Source of the DNA: an uncultured Clostridia bacterium
GTDB lineage: Bacteria; Bacillota; Clostridia; TANB77; CAG-508
Direction: 5' to 3'
Assembly (NCBI GenBank): GCA_948735595.1
Contig: CAPXSA010000012.1
Span: forward strand, 65,082 to 129,081
DNA: 64,000 nt
A model generated the notes under the pieces. The model was given only the letters and a program-made list of their open reading frames with translations. It was not told the DNA's origin and did not search any database. Position numbers and translations under genes: made by a program. Positions within the stretch are counted from its first letter, which is position 1. Every line of letters begins with the position of its first letter. This document shows, piece by piece, positions 9,663-19,900 of this stretch.

Positions 9663-10616
9663 ATGAAAAAGTTATTAAGATACTGGAACCAGAACAAAAG
9701 AAAGATATTAATAACGATTGCAGTTATAGCTCTCATTATTATTATCATACAAATTGCAAACAACATGGTAAGAGAACAAAATAAAAAGAACAACAATAAT
9801 CAGGCAGAAAGAAATATAGTAGCAAATGATATTACGAAGCCAAGTAATTCTGTTATTTCTGATACTAAATTAACAGAAAAAGAGACAAAAGAAAATTCGA
9901 ATTTTATTGAACAATTCGTTAGCTATTGCAATCAAAAGAAAGCCGATGAAGCCTATCAGTTATTAACAGATGACTGCAAGGCAGAGTTATATCCTACCAA
10001 AGAAATATTTGTTAGCAATTATATTAACCAAATCTTTGGAGAACAAGTGAATTTTGAATTGCAATTATGGCATACAGTTTCCAATTACTATACTTATCGT
10101 ATTACCTATAACAAAGGTAATTTGTTACAAACAGGTGGACAAAGTTCTTCTAGTAACTTTTTAGATTATATTACTCTAGTTAAACAAAACGGAGAATATA
10201 AACTAAATATTAATAAATTTATTAGAAAAGAAACATTGAATAGACAGGGAAGTAATAGCGGGATTGAGGTTGCTATCCATAGCAAAAGTATTTATATGGA
10301 TTATGAGATTTACCATATGACAGTACAAAATAATACACAAAAAACTATTTTATTAAATGATGGAACAAGTGCTAATAATTTTAGTTTAATGGGAACCAAT
10401 AATAGTACTTTTTCTTCTGATATTTCAGAACTACCACTAAGTAGATTAACCTTAGATGCACAATATAAAAGAACGATGGATATAAAATTTAATAAAGTTT
10501 ATATGTCAGCAAGCACACCGCAAGTCATGCAAATGACAAATGTTTATTTAGATAAAGTGCAATATGATACAAAACAAGAAGAGCCACAAAAAATAATCAT
10601 TAAAATTAATTTATAA
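9663..10616 (+). CDS. Membrane-anchored NTF2-fold-like secretion protein
   Basis: A 317-residue protein with a basic N-terminus, one transmembrane helix (about residues 14-36) and an extracellular domain. The stretch around YQLLTDDCKAELYPTKEIF matches the pattern Y-x-L-L-D-x-x-x-K seen twice in the protein at 13314. This suggests an NTF2-like fold like that of VirB8/TcpC. I infer a bridging role in the secretion channel. The family is not firmly recognised. Confidence 0.45.
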   Translation: MKKLLRYWNQNKRKILITIAVIALIIIIIQIANNMVREQNKKNNNNQAERNIVANDITKPSNSVISDTKLTEKETKENSNFIEQFVSYCNQKKADEAYQLLTDDCKAELYPTKEIFVSNYINQIFGEQVNFELQLWHTVSNYYTYRITYNKGNLLQTGGQSSSSNFLDYITLVKQNGEYKLNINKFIRKETLNRQGSNSGIEVAIHSKSIYMDYEIYHMTVQNNTQKTILLNDGTSANNFSLMGTNNSTFSSDISELPLSRLTLDAQYKRTMDIKFNKVYMSASTPQVMQMTNVYLDKVQYDTKQEEPQKIIIKINL

Positions 10617-10673
10617 AAATATAGAAATTGTAAAATAGAAAGCAAAATCGATAGTAAAAGGCAGGTGGGATAA

Positions 10674-13290
10674 GTGAATGAGGAAGAAAACAAAAAAGAT
10701 AGCATAGGAAATAAATTAAAACAAGCAGGAAAAGAGGAAGCAAAAAATCAAATAAAAAAGAAGATAAAACTACTTTTCATTAAAGCAATACCTATTATTG
10801 CTATTATATTAATAGCAATGATAGTTATATCCTGTTTTGCTGCAGTTATTAACATTGTTTTTGAGTTTTTAGGAGGCGTATGGAATAGTATTGTAAACTT
10901 TTTTACAGGTCCACAAACTGCTTTTGAGTTAAATGATGAACAAATTGATGAACTCATTAAGAATATAGAAGCTACAGGAATAGATCTGGAGGATTTAGAG
11001 TTGCTGCGGCGAAATTGATTATAATGCAGCAGACAGAGAAGAAGAAATCAAAAAAGCAAAAAGAAAATATGTCAAAATGTTCTTCGAGGCACAAGTCATT
11101 ACACAAGAATTAAAAAGAGGAAATGATAATTTAGATAAACAAGGTCATGTATATCTATATCCTGAATCTACAATAGGAATGAGCAATCTTACTAGTACTC
11201 AAACCATGACTTACCTTCCATACCAATCAGATGATGAAGGAGAAAATACTTTCAAAAAGAAGTTAGCAGCAAATGCCTCTGATATCCAAAGTTATTTCTC
11301 TATTAATCCACAAGGGCAATTAGTATTAGCTACATTAGAAACTACAAGTGTTAGAAGCTTTACTAAAACAGAAGGAGATGTATTTGGAAATAATTCAGTC
11401 GATATCACTAATGTTGCAACAGAAGTAACCATTGACTATAAAAGTATGATTTCACAATATGCAACGCCAATGAGTTTCTATTTAGAATTGGGTATGGTAA
11501 CTAGAAATCCAGAGTTTTTAGCATCACTAGTAGATTTAGTAAAATTTAAAACCAATATACAATTAACAGTTTTAAATACAACTACGATAGACACTACAAC
11601 ACAGGTAGAAAAGACAACAAAGCATGTTCGAGAGAGAAAGAAAGTGAAGGTCAGAGGCGAAGAAATAATGCGAACTACTAGTTCAGACAAGACAACAACA
11701 ACAACTACTACTACAACGAAAAAAGTAGTAACGCCTACAGTAAAAGTGACTTCAGTAGATACATGGATTTGTAGTCAAAAGATTACATATAGTAAAATTC
11801 CAGGTACAGCAGTAGAGGATGATTATACAATTCCTACAACAAGTGAGTCAGAGAAAAAACTAGGAACAGATACAACAAAAGAAGAATCTGTTTCATGGAT
11901 AACGAGAGAAGATACGACTGTTCATACTTCAAGCACAAGAGATACCTATGATTCGGGTATTGCATCAGAATATACCGACAATACAGATGGATTTATTGCC
12001 TTATTAGATACAGAATACAAAATACCAAACTCAAAAGAAAAAAGAACGGCAGGAGCATATTTAAAAACAGATGCAGAATTATTCTTTCAATTACTAAGCC
12101 AAAACCCTGAGACACAAGGAATGGAATTAGTCATGAGATACATCATGCAAAAATATGATAATACTAGAGACTATGGAGCAGGGGACTTTAGCTTTAATAT
12201 GTTTAACCCAGGCACCTTTTCAACTATCACAGGAATTTACGGTTCATCTATTGAAGACAAATTTTGGTATGCTCTAAAAAGTATGGGGTATTCCAATGAA
12301 GCAATTGCAGGAGCAATGGGAAATGTTTACTGTGAATCAGGATTTAGGCCAACGGCATTAAATTCTTCTTCAGGGGCTTATGGATTAGCACAGTGGTTAG
12401 GAGGAAGAAGAACAAATTTACAAAATTATGCAAGTTCAAAGGGAAAAACCGAAGACGATGAAGACTGCCAAATTGAGTTTTTAATTGCAGAACTTACTGG
12501 TACAGGAGATGCAGCAAGTTATGCAACTAGAAGAACAGCAGGTGGAAAAGGAGCAAATTATCATACCTATAATGACTGGGCAAATGCTACAGATGAAAAG
12601 AAGGCTGCTGTTGCCTATTGTTGGTTTTATGAGACTCCAAGCACAGCAGACACAAAGACAGATGACATATTGAAAACAGAAAAGAAAAGGTCAGACCAAG
12701 CAACTAGATATTACGAATTATACAAAAACAGAGGCACAGGAGGAACAACAGGGGCATCAGATGATAAGAGTGTAAGATGTTATTATACTGCAGCAAATGG
12801 AAGAAAATTCACGATACTAGATCAAACCAAAATTGCTAGTTGGGACGGTTGCTGTAATAGAGCAGCGTGTGCTATTATTGCTAGTGGATATTCTGACGAA
12901 ACACCAACACAATTAATTAATACAAGAAATAGCTATGGTGGAGAATATTATGGTGTTATTTCAGGAAATAATTACTGGAATAAATATGGCTTACAGGTAA
13001 CGAAAATAGATAAAGATTTGAATATAGCAAATTATACAGAAGAATTAAGAACACAATTAGTATCAGGTGGTTATGCTATGATATGGATTAATCATAACAA
13101 TAGTACTTATTATGGTAAATCAGGAACAAAATGGACTTCATTATATCACTGGGTAGCAATTATTGATTACAAATATGAAGGTGGAGTAGAAAAAATGGCA
13201 GTAGCAGACTGGAGAGGTATTACTTGGGTAGGTGTAGACGAGTTTACAACACATGGTATTAGACATATGATTTTTGTAAACGAAAAATAA
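10674..13290 (+). CDS. Bifunctional cell-wall hydrolase of the secretion locus, read through a +1 shift
   Basis: About 871 residues if a +1 shift occurs at the CGG at 11007. An N-terminal transmembrane helix (about 35-60) is followed by a Thr-rich stalk with KTTTTTTTTTK. A phage-tail-lysozyme-like domain then contains the YCESGF catalytic glutamate and GAYGLAQW. A C39-like cysteine peptidase domain at the end has DGCCNRAACA and HWVAIIDY. It would open peptidoglycan for the channel, like VirB1 or CwlT. The start is GTG with AGGTGGG upstream. Without the shift the membrane anchor is separated from the enzyme. Confidence 0.75.
11007..11009 (+). other. In-frame CGG, inferred +1 shift (site 2)
   Basis: The zero frame reads TTG CTG CGG CGA AAT TGA. 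Skipping the C gives CTG GGC GAA ATT GAT and continues into the hydrolase frame. Confidence 0.8.
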
Positions 13291-13313
13291 AAATCCTTTT
13301 GAAAGGAGAAAAA

Positions 13314-14663
13314 ATGGATAAGAAAATAATATTGAAACTAATCATTGTGGTGGTAGTTGCATCCATTATTTTAACAATTGCTTTATTACTACTACAAACG
13401 AAAAAAGATGATAAGGCAAGTGGACAAAATATAGAACATGGAGAATTTGCCAATGCAGAACACTTTGTAGATACCTACGGAAAGACGGAGGATAATAAAG
13501 TAGACAGGCAAGCATATTCAGATTCTGTAAACTGCATTACACAATACTTAAAAACAATTAATGTCAAAAATGATGCTTACTATACTTATGACGAAAAGGG
13601 AAATCCTGTCTTAGCAATTGACGAAGAGAAAATAAAAGAAAATATCTATAATTTGCTAAGCAAAAATTATATTGCTCAAAATCAAATTACCATACAAAAT
13701 GTATATGAGAAAGTAGAAACATTAGAAGCATCAACTCTGTTTGTGCCACTAGAAATTGCTATGGTACAAGAGAAAGACATTAAAAGTTTTGCTGTATCAG
13801 GTTTCGTAGAAGATATACAAGATTTTCATGTAATAGGAAAGAAAACAATGGTAGTAAATATTGACATGAAGAATGACACATTTTCTATTGAACCAATTAA
13901 AGAAGATGTAACAGATATCAAAAACATCAAAGTAAATGGAACAGAAACTACAATTGAAGAAAACGCAAACAACAAATATATCTCCATTACATCTAATTAT
14001 GAAGAAACTGTAAAAGATTATACCAATTTATATAAAAGATTAGCACTAGGCAATCCAGAAGAAATGTATAAATTATTAGATAAAGATTACAAACAAGCTA
14101 AGTTTGGTAGTCTAGAAAAATTCAAGCAATATATTGAAACAAACAAAGCGGAAATTATTGGAATTAATCCACAACAATATCAAGTAACAGACGGAGAAAA
14201 TAACACGAAACAATATGTTATTATAGACCAAAATGGACGTTACTATATTGTTCGTGAAAAAGGAGTATTAGATTATAGTATTTTGCTAGACACCTATACC
14301 ATTGATTTACCAGAATTTATAGAGAAGTATAATAATTCTACAGATGAACAAAAAGTATTATTCAATATTCAAAAATTCTTTGAAGCAATTAATCAAAAAG
14401 ATTATGCATTTGCATATAGCAAATTAGATGAAACTTTCAAAAATACTAACTTTGGAACCCTAGCACAATTCGAAGCATATATGAAAAAGAATTTCTTTAG
14501 CAAGAATAAATTGTCAGTAGGAAAAACGGAAAAACAAGGAAATCTTTATCTATATGATATTAACATTAGTGATGGGGAAGAAAAAGAAGTAGGCACCAAG
14601 AAAAAGAATTTTGTTATGCAATTAAAAGAGGGGACAGATTTTGTAATGTCTTTTGGAATTTAA
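13314..14663 (+). CDS. Membrane-anchored protein with two NTF2-like repeats
   Basis: A 449-residue protein with one N-terminal transmembrane helix and an extracellular region. Two internal repeats are visible near residues 248-275 and 368-395 (YKLLDKDYKQAKFGSLEKF and YSKLDETFKNTNFGTLAQF). A related repeat is in the protein at 9663. The shared fold suggests a TcpC/VirB8-like structural role. The ATG is preceded by GAAAGGAG. No enzymatic motif was seen. Confidence 0.45.
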   Translation: MDKKIILKLIIVVVVASIILTIALLLLQTKKDDKASGQNIEHGEFANAEHFVDTYGKTEDNKVDRQAYSDSVNCITQYLKTINVKNDAYYTYDEKGNPVLAIDEEKIKENIYNLLSKNYIAQNQITIQNVYEKVETLEASTLFVPLEIAMVQEKDIKSFAVSGFVEDIQDFHVIGKKTMVVNIDMKNDTFSIEPIKEDVTDIKNIKVNGTETTIEENANNKYISITSNYEETVKDYTNLYKRLALGNPEEMYKLLDKDYKQAKFGSLEKFKQYIETNKAEIIGINPQQYQVTDGENNTKQYVIIDQNGRYYIVREKGVLDYSILLDTYTIDLPEFIEKYNNSTDEQKVLFNIQKFFEAINQKDYAFAYSKLDETFKNTNFGTLAQFEAYMKKNFFSKNKLSVGKTEKQGNLYLYDINISDGEEKEVGTKKKNFVMQLKEGTDFVMSFGI

Positions 14664-14675
14664 GGAGGCGAAAAA

Positions 14676-16016
14676 ATGCCAGAGAATAAGAAAATAGATG
14701 TACTACAAAAGATGATGGAAATAGGAGATTTAATTGAGCAAGGAAAAGAAAGTGAAGACATACAAGTTGGAACAATTCATTATTATAAAGACTTTGTATT
14801 TCAAGGAAGTAATCTAGCAGAAACTGACATTTTTATAGCAAAAGTTGAAAATACATTAGAAAATACCAATACTTATGAATTGTACTCAGGAAAAACTAAT
14901 ACTTTAATTGCAACTGTAGACGAACAAGGTAAAATGCATTTTATGCCAGAATATATAGAAAGCTTAAAACAAATTGATGAAAGGCTTGCTCAAATGCTAA
15001 ATCTAGAAGACTTAGACTTTGTTATGCCAGAAGAATTGGAAAAAGAAGATAGAGTTTTAACAAGAGAAGAAAGACAGCATATCGCATCTAAAAAAGAGAA
15101 TTCTATAAAAGACAATAACACAAAAGCAAAGGGAGAAGAAGAGGAAAAACTAGAGCAAAAAGATGAAGAAAAGTCACCTGAAGAAGAACAAAAAGAACAA
15201 ATAGCAAAAGCAAAGAAAATACCAAGTCATAGTATATTAATGATTAGACCAAACAGTAATTTATATAAAGATCATCCAAATTTAGAGCCAAATCTCTACT
15301 TTTACCGTGACAATCAGGGTATTGTAAAAGCAGAATATATTGATAATAATGGGCAACCACAGCCATCAAAGTATTTTGAAGACTCGAATACTTCCTTAAG
15401 GCAAGAAACAGTTAGCATAGGCAATGACGGAAATCCTGTTACCAAAGAAGTACCTCATCAAGTCATGAAAACAAAAGGACTTAACAATGTGGACAAAGAT
15501 ATTAGAGATATTAGAATTCATATAAAAATTGATACTTATGGCTATTTAGATATTGAAGAAGCAAGACAAGGAAAAAATGGAGAATGGCTATCTCATGATG
15601 TAGAAGTACAAGGAAGAGGATATAACTCACATAGTGTGAATGCAACTACCTCTATTCGTTCCCGTGCAGCTGACCCAGATAGACAAACAGAAGCATATGA
15701 AAAAGCATCACAAACAGGACTAAAAGAAGATGGTATAGAATATAGTGAAATGTATTTAATACAACATCCAAACGAACTTATAGAAAGCTTAGTACAAGAA
15801 GGATATCAGAGACCAGAGGCTGTACAAATTTTTAACTATATGGTAGGAGAAGAGGCACTTAGTTTAGAGGAAGCAAAAGAAAAAGTAAATGAAGAAATTG
15901 CACAAGGAAAATTCAAACAAGAAGAACAAAAAGAACAAGCAGAAGTAGAGCAAGGAGACGAAGAAGAAGGAAGAACACCTTGGGGAGATGCAGAAGACAG
16001 AAGAAATAAAAGATAA
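14676..16016 (+). CDS. Uncharacterised soluble protein of the secretion locus
   Basis: A 446-residue protein with no signal peptide or transmembrane helix. It has an N-terminal globular part, a highly acidic/lysine-rich linker around residues 130-180, a second globular region, and a Glu-rich tail ending in arginines. AAGGAGG precedes the ATG, 12 bases after the previous stop. I do not recognise the family; the position at the end of the operon suggests a cytoplasmic accessory or substrate-related protein. Confidence 0.5.
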   Translation: MPENKKIDVLQKMMEIGDLIEQGKESEDIQVGTIHYYKDFVFQGSNLAETDIFIAKVENTLENTNTYELYSGKTNTLIATVDEQGKMHFMPEYIESLKQIDERLAQMLNLEDLDFVMPEELEKEDRVLTREERQHIASKKENSIKDNNTKAKGEEEEKLEQKDEEKSPEEEQKEQIAKAKKIPSHSILMIRPNSNLYKDHPNLEPNLYFYRDNQGIVKAEYIDNNGQPQPSKYFEDSNTSLRQETVSIGNDGNPVTKEVPHQVMKTKGLNNVDKDIRDIRIHIKIDTYGYLDIEEARQGKNGEWLSHDVEVQGRGYNSHSVNATTSIRSRAADPDRQTEAYEKASQTGLKEDGIEYSEMYLIQHPNELIESLVQEGYQRPEAVQIFNYMVGEEALSLEEAKEKVNEEIAQGKFKQEEQKEQAEVEQGDEEEGRTPWGDAEDRRNKR

Positions 16017-16026
16017 TAACGCATAA

Positions 16027-16065
16027 AAGTCACTTTTTAAAATATAATTTAAAAGGTGATTTTTT
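16027..16065 (+). terminator. AT-rich hairpin that includes the cwlD ribosome binding site
   Basis: AGTCACTTTTTAAA pairs imperfectly with TTTAAAAGGTGATT and is followed by Ts. It may terminate the secretion operon. Its right arm carries AAAGGTGA, the only plausible ribosome binding site for cwlD. Confidence 0.5.
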
Positions 16066-16792
16066 ATGATTATAATAAATAAAAAAAGATTAATTGCAAT
16101 ATCTGGTTTACTACTGATAGCTATATTTGCTTTTACATTTCAAAAGGCAGACTCAAACAACACAGTACAAACCGTAACTCTACCAGTATCTAATAAAGTT
16201 ATCGTACTAGATGCTGGACATCGGAAAGCCTGATGAAGGAGCTCAGTCAAGTACTGGTACAACAGAAGCAGAAACCAATTTAAAAATTGCACTAAAGGTA
16301 CAAAGCTTGTTAGAACAGTCTGGTGCAACTGTTATTTTAACACGTAGCAATGAAAATGCGATTTATGACTTAGATAAAACTACTTTACGTGAGAAAAAAA
16401 TATCAGATATTCATAATCGAGTGAAAATTGGAAATGAAAGTTCCGCAGATATTTTTGTATCCATTCATTTGAACAAAATTCCACAAGAACAATATTGGGG
16501 CTGGCAATGCTTTTATAAACAAAATGATGAGAAAAGTACAAATTTAGCGAAAAGTTTACAAGCCAACTTAAATGAAGCAATTCAAAAAGAGAATAAAAGG
16601 GTTGCCATGAAATTAGATACAGTCTATATTATGAAACATGTAGAAATTCCAATTTCTATTGTAGAATGCGGATTTCTATCCAATAAAGAGGAAGAACAGC
16701 AACTTCTAACAGATGTATACCAAGACAGACTTGCTTGGGGAATTTACAATGGAATAATGGATTATTTCTTAGCTCTAGGAAGCGTTAGCTGA
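16066..16792 (+). CDS. cwlD: N-acetylmuramoyl-L-alanine amidase CwlD, read through a +1 shift
   Basis: About 241 residues if a +1 shift occurs at the CGG at 16222. One N-terminal membrane/signal helix precedes an Amidase_3 domain. The joined sequence restores DAGHGKPDEG. The other zinc ligands follow in TEAETN and SIHLN, and the catalytic glutamate in VECGFLSN. CwlD prepares spore-cortex muramic lactam, and the size fits. In the zero frame the product stops at residue 54, right after the first zinc motif. Confidence 0.8.
16222..16224 (+). other. In-frame CGG, inferred +1 shift (site 3)
   Basis: The zero frame reads GGA CAT CGG AAA GCC TGA. Skipping the C gives GGA CAT GGA AAG CCT GAT, the zinc-site AGHGKPD. 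Confidence 0.85.
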
Positions 16793-16811
16793 CGTAGAGA
16801 TGAGTTATGCT
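16787..16811 (+). repeat. Fragment of repeat family B
   Basis: TTAGCTGACGTAGAGATGAG and TTATGC resemble the 40-base unit found at 28713 and twice near 50.5 kb. This copy is short and diverged. Confidence 0.3.
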
Positions 16812-16824
16812 TTGGATTTTTTAT

Positions 16825-16890
16825 CTAATTAATTATTTATAATCCGTTTGCCTTTGCTGTCCATTGCTTTCATTATAAATAATTAATTAG
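16825..16890 (+). repeat. Short copy of hairpin repeat family A
   Basis: A perfect 19-base inverted repeat (CTAATTAATTATTTATAAT and its complement) encloses the conserved core CGTTTGCCTTTGCTGTCC. The arms are unrelated to those of the other copies. Confidence 0.7.
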
Positions 16891-16906
16891 ATTTAAAAAA
16901 TAGTAT

Positions 16907-16965
16907 AAAATTCCACTTCTTGGAGAGAATAACAGTAAAATGTTAAAAACAAGGAGTGGAATTTT
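16907..16965 (+). promoter_or_regulatory. Hairpin hiding the glucan synthase ribosome binding site
   Basis: AAAATTCCACTTCTTG pairs with CAAGGAGTGGAATTTT with a single G-U pair. The right arm contains the AAGGAG ribosome binding site, ends four bases before the ATG, and is followed by Ts. It could act as a translational switch or as an attenuator. Confidence 0.55.
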
Positions 16966-16968
16966 TTA

Positions 16969-19900
16969 ATGGAATACAAAACTTTATCCATGAAAGGAAC
17001 AATTCTGAATCAAAATCAATTAGAAAATTACTTAGAAACCATAGCAACAGACCATAATTTACAAAATACTTCTAGCAAAAATACGTATCCAATTCCAAGA
17101 CTAAAAGAAAATTTTGAAATCATCACAGAAGTATATGGGTTATTAAATGAACATATTAAACTAAAAATTCCCATTCATCCAGCAGGAGAATGGATATTAG
17201 ATAACTATTATGTAATAGACCAAACCGTAAAAAATATCAAACAAGATTTAAGCTTAAAAAAGTATACTGGATTTTTAGGATTAGCAAATGGTGCATATAA
17301 GGGGTTTGCTAGAATTTATGTACTAGCTAGCGAAATCGTAAATTACACCAATAATAAAATTGATGGAAAAACTTTGAGCCAATTGTTGCAAGCCTATCAA
17401 AGAAAAAAGAGTTTAAGCATGGAGGAAATATGGAATATTAGCCTCTTTTTAAAGCTTGCTTTAATTGAAAATATTCGTGAGATTTGCGAGAAAATCTATT
17501 CTGCTCAAGTTCAAAAATATAAAGTAGAAAATATGATAGAAAGATTAGTCGAAAACAAAGAAAAAGAAGAACTACAATTCGATCACTTAAACAATTACAA
17601 AGAAAAAGTAAGATCATATGGTGAAATGAAATACCCTTTTATTGAATATCTTTCTTACCGACTAAAAAAATATGGAAAAAAAGCATACCCTTTTTTAATG
17701 GTATTAGAAGAACAAGTAGGTAGAATGGGAATGGCAGTATCAGAAGTAGTAGAAAAAGAGCATTTTGATATCGCCCTTCGTAAAATTGCAATAGGAAATT
17801 GCATTACGAGTATCAAAACCCTAAGCAGAATTAGTATGGCAGAAATTTTTGAACAAATTAATGGAGTAGAAGACATCTTAAGACAAGACCCTGTAGGTGT
17901 TTATGACAAAATGGATTATGAAACAAAAGTAGCTTACAGAAATCAAATCAAAGAGATTTCACAAAAAACCAAAATTTCCGAGATTTATATTAGTAAAAAA
18001 TGCTTAGAATTAAGCCAGAAAGCATTAAAAATAAACGAAAATAGCACAATGCAAAATGAAGATACTACTCAAAAAGAAATCATCACACAGCCTCAGAAAG
18101 AACAACATAAGAAAGCACACATTGGATATTATTTACTAGACGAGGGAAAACAAATTTTATTAGAAGAACTAACTGGCAAGAAACCTAAAAAAGTTTCCAA
18201 TACCAAAAAGATAGGGTATGCTATTACTGCTCTAACCATATTAACACTAGGAACAAGTAGTCTATTTGCATGGTACTTATATACACAAACACACCAAATC
18301 ATTTGGTCTGTTTTGCTTGCTCTTTTATTACTTATTCCAAACCAAGTCATTTGGGTACAAATTGGGCAATACATTTTAGGAAAATTTGTCAAACCTAAAA
18401 TTATTCCAAAACTAGACTATATAGATGGTGTGCCAAAAGAAAGTAGCACTTTTGTTGTTATTCCAACGATTTTAACCTCTAAAGAAAAAGTAAGACAGTT
18501 AATGGAACGTTTAGAAGTCTACTATATGGCAAATAAGAGCGATAACCTATACTTTTCCATTTTAGGAGATTGTAGCGCAGGGAAAAATCAAAAAGAGCCT
18601 TTTGACGAAGAAGTGATTCAAAGTGGACAAGAAGAAGCAAAGCGACTAAATGAAAAATATACAGATGTAGACTTTCCAAAATTTCACTTTCTATACCGTA
18701 AAAGAGTATGGAACGAAAAAGAGGAATGCTATTTAGGTTGGGAGAGAAAAAGAGGATTATTAAATCAATTCAATGAATATATTTTAGGAAAAGAAAAGGA
18801 CAACTTTTTAGTCAATACCATAGAAGATAGAAAAGAGAAACTTCCAAAAATCAAATATATTATCACATTAGACGCAGATACACAGTTGAGTTTAAATACA
18901 GGGTTAGAACTCATTGGAGGAATGGCACATATTCTAAATATGCCTGTACTAAATGGAAGAAAAGACCTAGTTGTTGAAGGACATGCACTATTACAACCAA
19001 GAGTAGGAATTTCTCTATTAGAAGTAGGAAAAAGTCTATTCACCAAAATCTATGCAGGTTCAGGAGGAAAGGACGCCTATACCAATGCGATTTCCGACAT
19101 TTATCAAGACAATTTTGAAGAAGGAATCTTCACAGGAAAGGGAATTTACGATGTAGAAGTATTTTCCACAGTGCTAAGCAAAGAAATTCCAGAAAATACA
19201 GTACTAAGCCATGATTTATTAGAAGGAAGTTATCTAAGATGTGGACTTGCCTCCGATATTGTATTAATGGACGGATATCCAAGCGGTTATAACAGTTTTA
19301 AAACTAGACTACACCGTTGGATACGTGGAGATTGGCAAGTATCTAAATGGCTAGGAAATAGTATTTATAACAAACATGGAGAAAAAAAGCATAATTCATT
19401 AACTCTACTATCCAAATACAAAATCTTTGACAATTTAATCAGAAGCTTGCAAGAGCCAATGATTATTTTAACCATGATTTATGCTAGTATTTTAGATGTG
19501 ATTTACTCTATTCAAATAGGGCCAATTATAGCGATTGCTGTCATTTCAGAAGTTATACCAATGTTATTAGAAATGATCAACCGCATCATTTTTAAAAAAG
19601 AAGCGGAAACAGTGCAAAAAACATTCACGAAAACAATTTCAGGAGTAAAAGCGAGCATTATTCGAGGAATTTTGGCTATTAGCACATTACCAGACAAAGC
19701 ATATTTTAGTATCCATGCTTGTATCAAAACCTTATATCGTATGTTTATTAGTAAAAAGCATTTTTTGGAATGGATGACAGCAGAAGAGGCAGAAAAAAAT
19801 GCGAAGAAAGATATATTTTCTTATTATCGTAATATGTTACCAAATGTCATACTAGGTGCACTAGGCATCTTGCTTTTATTCATTCTGCCACAAAATATTT

